A stretch of 64,000 bases of DNA from Isochrysis galbana (Eukaryota; Haptophyta; Isochrysidales; Isochrysidaceae). How positions within the stretch are numbered: position 1 is the first letter of the stretch; each line of letters starts with the position of its first letter. The notes under the pieces were generated by a model. It was given only the letters and a program-made list of their open reading frames with translations. It was not told the DNA's origin and searched no databases. The stretch is taken from contig CM030941.1 of NCBI GenBank assembly GCA_018136815.1, forward strand, positions 3,925,559 to 3,989,558. The letters run 5' to 3'. The position numbers and the translations under genes were made by a program. Below are positions 34,326-45,159 of the stretch, piece after piece.

Positions 34326-34682
34326 CTGCGCAAGATGTGGTGGGAGGGAGAGCATGAGCATGGTTGAGAAGCGTGAATGCGCGTGAATGCATGCAGGCGT
34401 GGAGCGGGCAAACTGGAGGCTGGGACGGGGGCGGGAAAGGCGCACCACTTGGCGGCGGCATGGGGGCGGCCTTGTCTCTTCCCAAGGCGTACGCACGTAT
34501 GCAGTGTGGCGTTATGATAATGAAATGAGTTGTTACTATGAGAAACGGGTGCATGTACAATACGAGTATGAATAACTGTGCCTCCCCCCGCTCCCCCCCC
34601 CCCTCCCCCCCTGGGGGCCTTCAACACAGCCCGGCAGCCCGGGAGTAACGGACAATAGAGTTTTGTTTTTGGGGGTCGCCAC

Positions 34683-34780
34683 CTCAACACAGCCCAAATA
34701 TCCCAGGCATATCCCAAAGATATCCATTTCCGGCAAAGTTGCCCAAATATCCAAATGGATATGCGGGATATCCTGGCCTG
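34683..34780. repeat. Short AT-rich element with ATATCC motifs, copy 3
   Basis: GCCCAAATATCC occurs twice, with inverted GGATAT and GCGGGATATCC. Related in motif and size to 13673-13775 and 15310-15427 but diverged. Confidence 0.5.
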
Positions 34781-34782
34781 GG

Positions 34783-35156
34783 CCTATAGATGGGAAATAC
34801 GAAATACGTGTAGTATTTAGTATTTGTATCCTAGATGGGAAATACGTATTTACCGTATTTGGCCAGAGACCAAATACATATGTATGTGGCTGTATTTGAA
34901 GCGTGTCCTGGGTAGTGGGCCTCGAATGTATTTCAAATGTATTTGGCCGGAGGCCAAATACATATGTATTTGGCTGTATTTGCAGGCCCCTGCACCGTAT
35001 TTCCCATCTAGGATTTGTATTTGGTCAGAGGCCAAATACCTCTGTATTTGGCCGTATTTGAAGCGCGTCCTGGGTTGTAGGCCTCGAATGCATTTGAAAT
35101 GTCATGTATTTGGATGTATTCGCAGGCCCCAGCACCGCATTTATTTCCAATCTAGG
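34783..35156 (+). mobile_element. Older short TIR element interrupted by a younger copy
   Basis: The left end CCTATAGATGGGAAATACG is at 34783 and the right end ATTTCCAATCTAGG at 35143-35156. Removing 34830-35020 (the insertion plus one duplicated 8-mer) leaves a family-sized copy with degenerate ends. Confidence 0.8.
34822..35020 (+). mobile_element. Younger nested TIR element with 8-bp target duplication
   Basis: The element spans 34830-35012 (183 bp) with intact CCTAGATGGGAAATACG termini. The duplication ATTTGTAT is at 34822-34829 and 35013-35020. It sits inside the older copy. Confidence 0.92.
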
Positions 35157-36110
<954 letters not shown>

Positions 36111-36146
36111 GGGGCCGACCATCCCGTCCGCACGCCCGCTGCCCCG

Positions 36147-37693
36147 ATGCCCTCCCCCGCTCGACCTCCCTCCGCGCCTTCCCCCCACCGCAACGGCCCC
36201 GCCCAGCGGGCGCACAGGCGGCACTCAGCACACAGCAGCGAGCGGAGGAACCCGCGACCCGGTACGCTCCTCTCCGCCCTGCCGCCATTGCATTCCCTCC
36301 CCCACCCACCCAGCTCTGCCTCCCTCCCTCCCTCTCTCTCTCTCTCTCCCTCCCTCCCTCTCTCTCTCTCTCTCTCACTCACTCACTCTCCCTCTCCCCC
36401 CCCTCCCCCCCACCCAACCCCAACCCACCACCGACCCACCCACCCACCCCCAACCCCACCCACCTACCCCTACTCCTCTCTCTCTCTCTCATCCTCCGCT
36501 TCCCGCCGCTCCTCAGGTGATCTCATCCTCGTGACCTGGAAGGAAAAGGCTAAGGACGACGAGGAGTACCAAGGTACCGCGCTTGTGGTCGAGTCCCCAG
36601 AAGAAGACCCACCAGGGTCCTTCCGTGCCGTTCCGCTTGTAGATGATGGCTGCACGGAGAGCGAGCGGGCAAAAGGCCAGCACCTCGCGCCACCAGCGCA
36701 GCTGATCGAACTGGACGACAAGGACTGGCAGCACGCGGATATCCAGACATTTATACAACTAGTTGAACGATTGTTGATTGAGGGTAGACAGCAAACCAAG
36801 CGCAAACAGTGCGCTGTCGATATCACCCTTCCCCTGAATCAGGTCGACCTTCCGCGCCTTATCGTTATCACGTCCAAGAAGGCCGGAAAAGGGATTGAGA
36901 CTGTAGATATTGTGGACACCACCACACGGGTGAAGATACACCATCTTGGTTCTAGCAGGGCTGAGCTGATGGAGGCTCTGGCAAGGCCACCGCTGAAGGA
37001 CGCTGCTTACCTAGATTCACATAGTTACATGAGTAATCATAGTTCGCAGCCAAATCCATGGTGGGATGTGGGCTACTATGACTACCTCGTTGAGCGACAG
37101 CCTAGTGTCGAAACGGAGATCGCAGCTCAGTCCCAGATGGATGGAACGGGGCCAAACTCACCTCCTGAGGCGCAAGACTACGCGACGCCAGCATATGGAA
37201 CCACCCTGACCGAGGCTGATGCCGCCGCCGCATGGAAGACACAAGCAGAATGTCTATCGGATTGCAAGCAAGAGATTTGCCGCCTTCTTGCCGAGTGCGA
37301 TCGCATCAAACCACTTCTCCAAGAGCAAATGGGGAAGGCTCTTCATCGCCCATCCCGGCCTCTTCATGAGCCTGGGCCACCGACGACAGGGTCCAAGCGC
37401 AAGCGGCCAATTGGCACCGAGGCGGAAGCGGAGGTGGAGCTCAAGCGGTTTGACAACTTGCTCTTTCCTCCCTACCGACATGTCGGTCGGCTGCTCAATC
37501 GTTGGAAAGCCGCCTACCATGTCCATCTGGCGACGGCTGAGGTACTCGCCGCGCAAGAGGCGTATCAGGGCAAGCGGCTTGAGCTCATGAGACAAGCTAA
37601 AGATCAACCCTACCACGATTTCCTTGCTATTGTCGATAATCTTCACCTGCTAAAGGAAACGAAAGACAAGTTGGTATCCGACATTAAGGCCGA
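36147..37693 (+). CDS. Protein of unknown function, truncated by the assembly gap
   Basis: Exon 1 is 36147-36261 and exon 2 36517 onward, with a 255-bp intron (GTACGC...CTCAG, phase 1, very CT-rich). Joining removes a long Pro/Ser/Leu run and gives PRPGDLILVTWKEK, so the splice is likely. About 430 residues are visible. The first folded part (GDLILVTW...YQGTALVVES) could be a small beta-barrel, but I cannot name it. A basic patch (GSKRKRPIG) and a helical region (AYHVHLATAEVLAAQEAYQG) follow. The frame is open when it meets the N run. The apparent continuation into telomeric repeat is an artefact of the gap. Confidence 0.6.
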
Positions 37694-37793
37694 NNNNNNN
37701 NNNNNNNNNNNNNNNNNNNNNNNNNNNNNNNNNNNNNNNNNNNNNNNNNNNNNNNNNNNNNNNNNNNNNNNNNNNNNNNNNNNNNNNNNNNNN
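37694..37793. other. Assembly gap (100 N)
   Basis: Exactly 100 N, a conventional placeholder for a gap of unknown size. The left side ends inside a gene, the right side begins with telomeric repeat. Confidence 1.
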
Positions 37794-38165
37794 ACCCTAA
37801 CCCTAACCCTAACCCTAACCCTAACCCTAACCCTAACCCTAACCTAACCCTAACCCTAACCTAACCCTAACCCTAACCCTAACCCTAACCTAACCCTAAC
37901 CCTAACCCTAACCCTAACCCTAACCCTAACCCTAACCCTAACCCTAACCCTAACCCTAACCCTAACCCTAACCCTAACCCTAACCCTAACCCTAACCCTA
38001 ACCCTAACCCTAACCCTAACCCTAACCCTAACCCTAACCCTAACCCTAACCCTAACCCTAACCCTAACCCTAACCCTAACCCTAACCCTAACCCTAACCC
38101 TAACCCTAACCCTAACCCTAACCCTAACCCTAACCCTAACCCTAACCCTAACCCCCTAACCCTCC

Positions 38166-38206
<41 letters not shown>

Positions 38207-38268
38207 CCCTAACCCTAACCCTAACCCTAACCCTAACCCTAACCCTAACCCTAACCCTAACCCTAACC

Positions 38269-38309
<41 letters not shown>

Positions 38310-38740
38310 CCCTAACCCTAACCCTAACCCTAACCCTAACCCTAACCCTAACCCTAACCCTAACCCCAACCCTAACCCTAACCCTAACCCTAACCCTAAC
38401 CCTAACCCTAACCCTAACCCTAACCCTAACCCTAACCCTAACCCTAACCCTAACCCTAACCCTAACCCTAACCTAACCCTAACCCTAACCCTAACCCTAA
38501 CCCTAACCCTAACCCTAACCCTAACCCTAACCCTAACCCTAACCCTAACCCTAACCCTAACCCTAACCCTAACCCTAACCCTAACCCTAACCCTAACCCT
38601 AACCCTAACCCTAACCCTAACCCTAACCCTAACCCTAACCCTAACCCTAACCCTAACCCTAACCCTAACCCTAACCCTAACCCTAACCCTAACCCTAACC
38701 CTAACCCTAACCCTAACCCTAACCCTAACCCTAACCCTAA
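37794..38740 (+). repeat. Telomeric repeat array (CCCTAA)n
   Basis: About 950 bp of CCCTAA, the C-rich strand of TTAGGG. There are a few CCTAA, CCCCTAA and AAACCC slips. This orientation is that of a left chromosome end whose tip lies at the gap. Confidence 0.99.
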
Positions 38741-39115
38741 CACTAACACTAACACTAACACTAACACTAACACTAACACTAACACTAACACTAACACTAA
38801 CACTAACCCTAACCCCAACCCTAACCCTAACACTAACACTAACACTAACCCTAACACTAACACTAACACTAACACTAACACTAACACTAACACTAACACT
38901 AACACTAACCCTAACACTAACACTAACCCTAACACTAACCCTAACACTAACCCTAACACTAACCCTAACACTAACGCTAACACTTACCCTAACACTTACC
39001 CTAACACTTACCCTAACACTTACCCTAACACTTACCCTAACACTAGCACTAACACTAGCACTAACACTAACACTAACACTAACACTAACACTAACACTAA
39101 CACTAACACTAACAC
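38741..39115 (+). repeat. Degenerate telomere-proximal array (CACTAA variants)
   Basis: CACTAA repeats interspersed with CCCTAA, then CACTTACCCTAA units (38980-39045) and CACTAGCACTAA. Homogeneous repeats at the tip passing into variants inward is the usual order at telomeres. Confidence 0.95.
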
Positions 39116-39857
39116 AACTAAGTTTATACTTGGTTGCCCCATGGGGGGGCACGAGCCCCCCCCTCTCTCCACTCCTCCCCTGCCATGGGGGAGGAACCAC
39201 CCATGCTCCTGGCACGCCTGATGGCTTGCCAGGAGCAGAATGCCCTGCTGACCCACTCTCTCACTGGCAGGCTTGCCTGCCTCGCGCGTCCTGGCCTGTC
39301 GTGGCCAGCCCATCGCTCCAACCCCCCCTCCCCCCCTGTTCGACAGGCAGACAGGTGCAGAGTGGGGACCCCTGAGGCACAGGAGCGCCAGCGAGGGAGA
39401 GGCAGGGGAGGCCAGGGCCCAGCCCCAGCCTCCTCTGCCCCCTGAGCTGGCTTCCAGGGGCCTCCAGGGGTCGCCAGGGGCAGCTGCAGGCCTGTCGCAG
39501 GCGCGCCATCGCGCGTGCCTGCAGGAGAGGGGAGAGAGAGCGCGGAGAAGGGGGGGGGCGGAGCGAGAGCTCCGCTCACCGGAAAATAGGTAAGTCCCGC
39601 ACCTGTTTACAGGATAAGTCGGGACCGAGGCCGCCGCCAGCCCGGTAGGCGTAGGAGGAAGGGGGGAACGGATCGCCGGGGGGGGGCGCGGGCCACCGAC
39701 CATATCTAAGCCCTTTTCCCCTATCCCCCTAGTAGTGCACGGGGGGAGTCGCCTGATGGCGGGGGGGAAAGGGCCGGGGGAGTGGGGGTGTAGAAAGTTT
39801 CCTACGTGAGTAGAAAGTAGAGGCTGCACGGTCGCGTGTGCGGTGAGACTATTAAGA
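39116..39857 (-). repeat. 755-bp dispersed repeat, copy 2, inserted in the variant telomeric array
   Basis: Reverse complement of 2785-3539 over its length. CACTAA repeats lie on both sides. The 5' side carries an extra TTAATTAATTAA. Confidence 0.9.
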
Positions 39858-39871
39858 AATTAATTAATTAA

Positions 39872-40054
39872 ACACTAACACTAACACTAACACTAACACT
39901 AACACTTACACTAACACTAACACTAACACTAACACTAACACTAACACTAACTTTAACACTAACACTAACACTAACACTAACCCTATCACTAACACTAACA
40001 CTAATAGCCCGGTCACTCACTCATTTTAACCACTATTTCCCACCTACACTAACA
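39872..40054 (+). repeat. Inner CACTAA array and its end
   Basis: CACTAA units to about 40003, a unique bit containing CCCGGTCACTCACTCATTTT (also near 49234 as CCCGGTCACTCACGCATTTT), then two last CACTAA units directly before gene-derived sequence. Confidence 0.9.
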
Positions 40055-40785
40055 CTAACGCGATCGACGAGATGGACGAGGCGACGGGCGAGAGGATGGC
40101 CGCGGAGAGCGAGACAGCAGAGTTGAGGGTGGGCATGCACGTCATGCACGAGTCGTTGGGTGAGGGAGTCATCACAGCGATGGGCCAAGGCACACTTCAT
40201 GGGAGGCAGAAGGTGCAGGTTGAGTTCACGGCGAACGAGGCGAAGAAGTGCATGTGGGTTGTCAAAGACATGTGCTTGCAGGTAAGCCATATGTTTAACT
40301 GTTGCTGGGTGTGCTGCCGCACGCATGCACCGCACGGTTCATACGCTTGTACAACTCACTCCACGCACACAATCGGTTTCAGGTGTGCCAAGAAGAATCT
40401 GATGAAGAAGCCGTAGAGGTGGATGACTGCACGGTCCACCACACAGGCCCCAGCCTTGCTCCTCATGAACGCGCTCGACAGATGAGTAAAAACCCTCCCC
40501 CCAAAGGGGCGCGGTCAGGGAAGAGGATGGGCGAGCGCAAGACGCCGGAGCCCAAAACAACAACGGCAAGGTTGCGCATCAAGCAGCACCCTAATGAGGA
40601 GCTGGAACTCACCAACAACGGCGCGATCTTCTGCCGCGCTTGCAAGCATGACGTCTCAGCAAAACACGCGAATTTCCACTCTTACCTCAACTCCCAGAAG
40701 CACAAATCCCGCATTGAGACTCTACTTCAACGGCAAGTTGAGGACGAGCGCATCAACACATTCATGTCCGACTACTACGCTCTTC
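40055..40785 (+). pseudogene. hAT-like transposase-related gene, copy B, truncated at both ends
   Basis: Exon 40072-40281, intron 40282-40382 (GTAAGC...TTTCAG, phase 0), then an exon from 40383. It encodes the same small domain as copy A (GMHVMHESLGEGVITAMG), the acidic stretch EEAVEVDD, and the zinc finger FCRACKHDVSAKHANFHSYL. Homology to copy A ends near 40785 and the catalytic part is missing. The 5' end abuts telomere-like repeat. Confidence 0.7.
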
Positions 40786-41009
40786 CCTCGCGCGCCTTCT
40801 TGTTTGTCTCAGAGAAATATTTATCCAAAAAACCGCGGTGGGGTATATGTGGGGGCGTTTGTGCGAGTCCTGAATGTTGTAGAATCACCGTGCCCTAGGG
40901 CGGGTATCTTCGTAAATTCCCTAGTGCCGCCAGGTGTCCCAGGTTCGGACTCTCTGACTATCATGACCTCAATCCTTTTTGTTGCCGCTCCGGCTGTTCC
41001 CTGGCAGCC

Positions 41010-41187
41010 AACGCGATAGCCCCTGGCGGTCGAAGCAATACGCGCGCGCCCCCCTCCCCGGGTTCTCCATGGTAGGCAGCGGGCGGAGGGGAAAGGGGAA
41101 GTGGTAGGATAGGGAGGCGGTAGTTAAGAGCAGCAAAAGCACTCTGCCTCACGCCGTGCACATAGCGGCTATTTTTTTAAAAAAAAT
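41010..41187 (+). repeat. LINE 3' end, diverged copy
   Basis: Resembles the tail of the 26-kb copy: CGAAGCA, GCGCGCG, TGCCTCACGCCG and TAGCGG followed by T- and A-rich sequence. No coding sequence is retained. Confidence 0.6.
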
Positions 41188-41526
41188 TGTCTCTCAGCGT
41201 GCCGAGCCCTCGGCCCTCGGCCGCCCCGTCTGGGCCCAGCCCGCCTCCCGTCCATGCCCACGGCCTGCGTCCGATTTCTCCCCAGCCCTCCTCGTCCCTC
41301 CCTACTCCCCATGTTCATATCCTGGCTGGTAAACATCCACAGCTCCTGCCACACCACCACCAGTGCCAACACGATGCAAACATTTCGTGGTGTTCTCACC
41401 CATAAATGATGAATGACCTAAAAGGGGCCACCATTATCAAGTTCGAGAGGTCAACAATAAGCGCCATCGAATTTCAAACTTTACTTACAATTCCAAGAGG
41501 TAACAGATAGGAGCGGAGCCCCCCGA
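41188..41526. other. Intergenic stretch
   Basis: Nothing recognised. It contains the 3' flank of the beta-hydroxylase gene. Confidence 0.4.
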
Positions 41527-43699
41527 TTAGCTTGCTTGATTCGGTTGGAGTGGCGTGTCGAGCGGCGGAAGCATCGTGGTCCGTTGGTGCCGCACGACGG
41601 CTGCGCGCATGCACCGCTTGGTATCAGCATACTTGTCGGGGTCAATGTCGGGGTGCCAAAAGCGGATTAGAAGCACGATTCGAGTTTCGGTGGGATGGCG
41701 ATTCCACACCTGCGAGGAGGACAGTCTCGGGTACTCGCAAGGATGCTCCTCACGCCGTTCGACGTGGCATGCTCACACATAAAGTCAATAGCAGATGATC
41801 GTTCAAGAGGCAAGAATGAAGGTGGTCCTCCACTTGTCTCCACCCGCCGCCAAATTCGCTCACGCGCTTGGTGTAGACACACCTCGTGTTCGTACGAGTC
41901 ATCGAAAATCATGAGCTCGCCCTCTCTGTACTCCCTCACCTCGTTGCCCACACGTATGCTGCACGACCCCTCGGGTACGACGAGCGGCAGGTGCGCCGTG
42001 AGCCTTGTGTTGGTTGAGCCACAGTGGGGAAGCAAGTGCGCTCCCGGGTGCAAGGCGGAGAAGGTGGACTCGCCAATCCCGTGGCGGGCAATATTCGCGG
42101 CCGCAGGGATCGAATCCAAAACAGCGGAGGTAACCGGACAGCGCTTACGGTTGCGGGTCACCTGCAAAGCCGTAAATAGGCCTGGTTAGTGCGACGCGAT
42201 GGGGCACGGACGTGGGTGATCTGCGTGGCCCATCGAACCGGGCAGAGGGTGCGCGCGCCCCACAAGATGGGCGGGCGCCCGCCGTGTGGTAGGATGACAC
42301 ACGGCCAACCCTCGGCACAGTTACTGCAAGGCGCACTTGTGCAGCAACGCTCGCGTCTCCATTTAGCAAAATGAATTCTCTCCAATCGCCCCCCTCGGCG
42401 AGTCGCCGGTCGCCGACATCATGCTTGGAGCCAACCAGATCCCACGTGGACGACATGGAAGCAGCGCATCGCTCCGCAGTTCTTGCCGCAAGCATCTCTG
42501 CTTTGATGGCTTTATAGGACCGCATCAACTGCACACTCCACTCAAAGATGGATGGCTCATAGAAGGATTGAGATCGAAGGCGGCGTATGAGGTGAGGCGG
42601 ACGCTGAAGCCCGCAGTGCCAGTAGCGACAAGTTGCAGCCGCTATGTTTGCAAGGCGGAGAGAGACCGCCGCATGGGCCTGGTAAGGGCAAGCAACACGT
42701 TTAGGAAGATGAGTCGCGGACAATGTAATGGGACCAAGAGCGGACCGGGTTGCCCAAAGTGCGCTCGCAAGATTAGTGGACACCATGAGCTGGGCAGGTT
42801 ATGTTGAGGCGCACCGCAAGGTCGTTTGGGTGACGCAGAGCACCGATGATGTCCAAGTCTATGTAGGGTGAGGTGAAGGAGGCGCCACCCAGGTCTATGG
42901 CGCGGAGCAGATGCGTCTCGGTCAGCGCCAAGAGCTCGTCTCGTTTCTCACCCGTCACCGGCGTTCGGTCTGGGAGCGCGCCGCCGCCCGGCCGAGCTGC
43001 CGCCCGACGTCGGCTTTCCGCCAAGTCAAGGCTGCCGCCATTCAAGATCTTAATGGCGCACACCGCGAGGAAGTAGTGGCGGCGCGCTGCCTCATGCGCC
43101 GAGCACCGCTGCTGTGCCATCAGACTTTCGCGTGCAAGGCGCAAAGCACCATCGAAGTCACGCGAAATGAAGTGGCCCGCAGCAGCTAGAAAGAGGACGT
43201 CAGGGTCCGTCGGCAGCCTCGGCAAAAGGTCGTCGTGGATCAACTGTAGCAGACCGCCAATCTTGGAGCCCAGACGCTGCATCGTATTGATCACTTCAGC
43301 TCCGTTGGTGCTCGATGTAGCCGAGCCGCCCAAGGTGTCCTCGTCATCCGACCCGGCATCCGAGTCCAGCACGTGGCTACCCTCCACTGTCCTCACCGCC
43401 TCTAGCGCAAGCTCGTGTAGCTGCTGACGCAGCGAGTCTAGCCATGGCGCCAGGCGTGCGGAGAGGCTTGCAGCCGGCTGCCGCGCGCCGCCTTCGCCAG
43501 CAGCGTCACTCGCGGGCACCTCACCGCCCTCGGTCGACTCCCTATCCTCAGAGCGCTGTGAGGCCTCCTCAGTGCGCTGTGTGACCTCCTCAGACCGCTG
43601 TGTGGCCTCCTCAGAGCGCTGTGTGGCCACCGCAAATGGCCGCACAGCACGCCAGCCGCTCGCCTCGCGCGGGGCGCGCGCGACGACGCACACGCGCAT
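41527..43699 (-). CDS. Aspartyl/asparaginyl beta-hydroxylase-type dioxygenase with TPR-like region, four exons
   Basis: Fe(II)/2-oxoglutarate oxygenase of the AspH family, which hydroxylates Asp/Asn in EGF-like domains in animals. Exons 43699-42815, 42678-42337, 42161-41883 and 41709-41527; all three introns are in phase 0 (GTGCGC, GTGCGC and GTGTGT donors). Product about 562 residues. Catalytic-domain landmarks in order: CPVTSAVLDSIP, FSALHPGAHLLPHCGSTNTR with the first Fe-binding His, HLPLVVPEGS, RVGNEVREYREGELMIFDDS, YEHEVWN with the second His, and RIVLLIRFWHPD with the 2-oxoglutarate Arg. As in AspH there is no third acidic ligand. The N-terminal half has TPR-like helices (DVLFLAAAGHFISRDFDGALRLA) and a tandem TQRSEE repeat. 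I see no clear membrane anchor. The start is the first ATG in frame; an upstream exon is possible. The physiological substrate is unknown. Confidence 0.9.
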
Positions 43700-43907
43700 C
43701 CACCGTCGGGTCAAGTCCGCCGAGAGCGAGAGCCCCCTTCCCGCCCCCCTTGCCCCCCCCCCTTCCCCCCCCCTCTTCACTTCTTCCTCCGGGAGAGAGC
43801 GTGAGGCGTGACGGTGGCGCCGCCGCAGACGGGGCCACACTGCGCGGCAACGTCTAAATTTACACTCTCTGCTCGACTACGGGGAGGGGGGAGGGGGCTC
43901 TAAGAAA

Positions 43908-43923
43908 CCTAGATGGGAAATAC
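43908..43923 (+). repeat. Isolated terminal repeat of the short TIR element
   Basis: CCTAGATGGGAAATAC, then unrelated sequence. No partner end was found nearby. Confidence 0.65.
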
Positions 43924-44239
43924 AGCGAGGGCCCCTGAAATGTCCATTAGACATGCCTAAATGTCTAGTCGCGCACTTATGTAGCTGCCACCCCGCCCTC
44001 CCGGAAGGCAGCTATTGCTATTGCTCGCCCGTGGTATAGCGGTCAGCCGGTGCCTAAATTTCGTCACAGTCAGCCATCTGCAGACCCCTTTGAATGTTGA
44101 TGTCTGACGTCACCGAGGGAGCGCCGCCGCCGCCGCCGCCACCACTTACTGGCCCATCGCCGTCGTCGCTTTTGCCGTTGCTTACTACAGTCTTAAAGGC
44201 TGACTGCCACAGGCTCTCTGCCTCAGCTGCCCAGTGGAG

Positions 44240-45159
44240 GTCGACGGTAGGGACGGGTACAAGTTTCGCGCTCGACTCCCCCAAATTTTGTGCTTGATTT
44301 TGTGACTTATTTTGCTCCTCCCCCCCCAAATTTTGCGCTAGATTTTGTTTAAACAACTACTATAACTAAAGCTAGCTACTAGCTATAGCTATACCATAGT
44401 AATGTAACGTATAACTTACATATAACACACAAGCATCGCCATACCGTCATTGTATCGGCACGCCCTAGAGGCCTAGGCCTACCTACGCCCAACAAGACCA
44501 TGTAGGGCCTTCATATCTTCACATCATCACATCATGCCTAATGCTATCCATAATCATCATGAGAATGCTTTGCATAATCATTTTCATTTATTCCAATCCT
44601 CCCCGGTTCCCGGGTGACACGCAGCAGCAAAGCGGCTTGAAGCTGATCTGACAAGGAATTCATTTGCACGTCCCCAAACATCAAACATACGCACTCAAGC
44701 AGAGAAAACACACGCTGCCGCCGCCGACGACGAACTTGATTGACATCCTCGTAAGTCTTGACGCCCTGGACCTAGACGAGGCCCGCGCCGAAGCAGTTGT
44801 TGAATGTTCCACCTCCCCGTCGTCGTCGTCCTCGCCCCCATCCTCGTCCTCGAACTCGACCTCATCCTTGAGCTCAACCTCCTCCTGCACCTCCTCCTCG
44901 GTCACCTCGGTACCCATGCGGCCATGGGAGCGGTGGGGCGAGACCATGCCGAGCGCGCGCTCCCGCGCGCGCCCCCCCTCCTTCTCGCCCCCCCCCCCCC
45001 GTCCCCGGTCCCCTTTTCCGCCCCCCCCCCGGTATAGTCCCCTTGTGGATCCTTTTTGCCACCTAAATTTCGCGAAATTTCGCGCGAAATGGCGCGCGGC
45101 ATAAGGGCCCCAAATTTTGAAAAAATTTTCCGAAATCTGTACCCGTCCCTAGTCGACGG
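44240..45159. mobile_element. Non-autonomous hAT-like DNA transposon, 904 bp, with 8-bp target duplication
   Basis: 21-bp terminal inverted repeats at 44248-44268 and 45131-45151 match at 19 of 21 positions and begin TAGGGACGGGTACA. They are flanked by a perfect GTCGACGG duplication at 44240-44247 and 45152-45159. An 8-bp duplication and ends of the form YARNG (here TAGGG) are hallmarks of the hAT superfamily. The interior has AAATTTTG motifs near both ends and an acidic frame (44681-44947, minus) too short for a transposase; it recalls the acidic leader of the hAT-like genes at 33 and 40 kb. Confidence 0.9.

Noticed and set aside
38184-39829. Open frames of Val-Ser, Val-Arg or Leu-Gly repeats
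   Set aside because: They are translations of the telomeric CCCTAA and CACTAA arrays.
44020-44090. tRNA-like GTGGTATAGCGGTCAGC
   Set aside because: Resembles an A box, but there is no B box or foldable cloverleaf in the following 60 bases.
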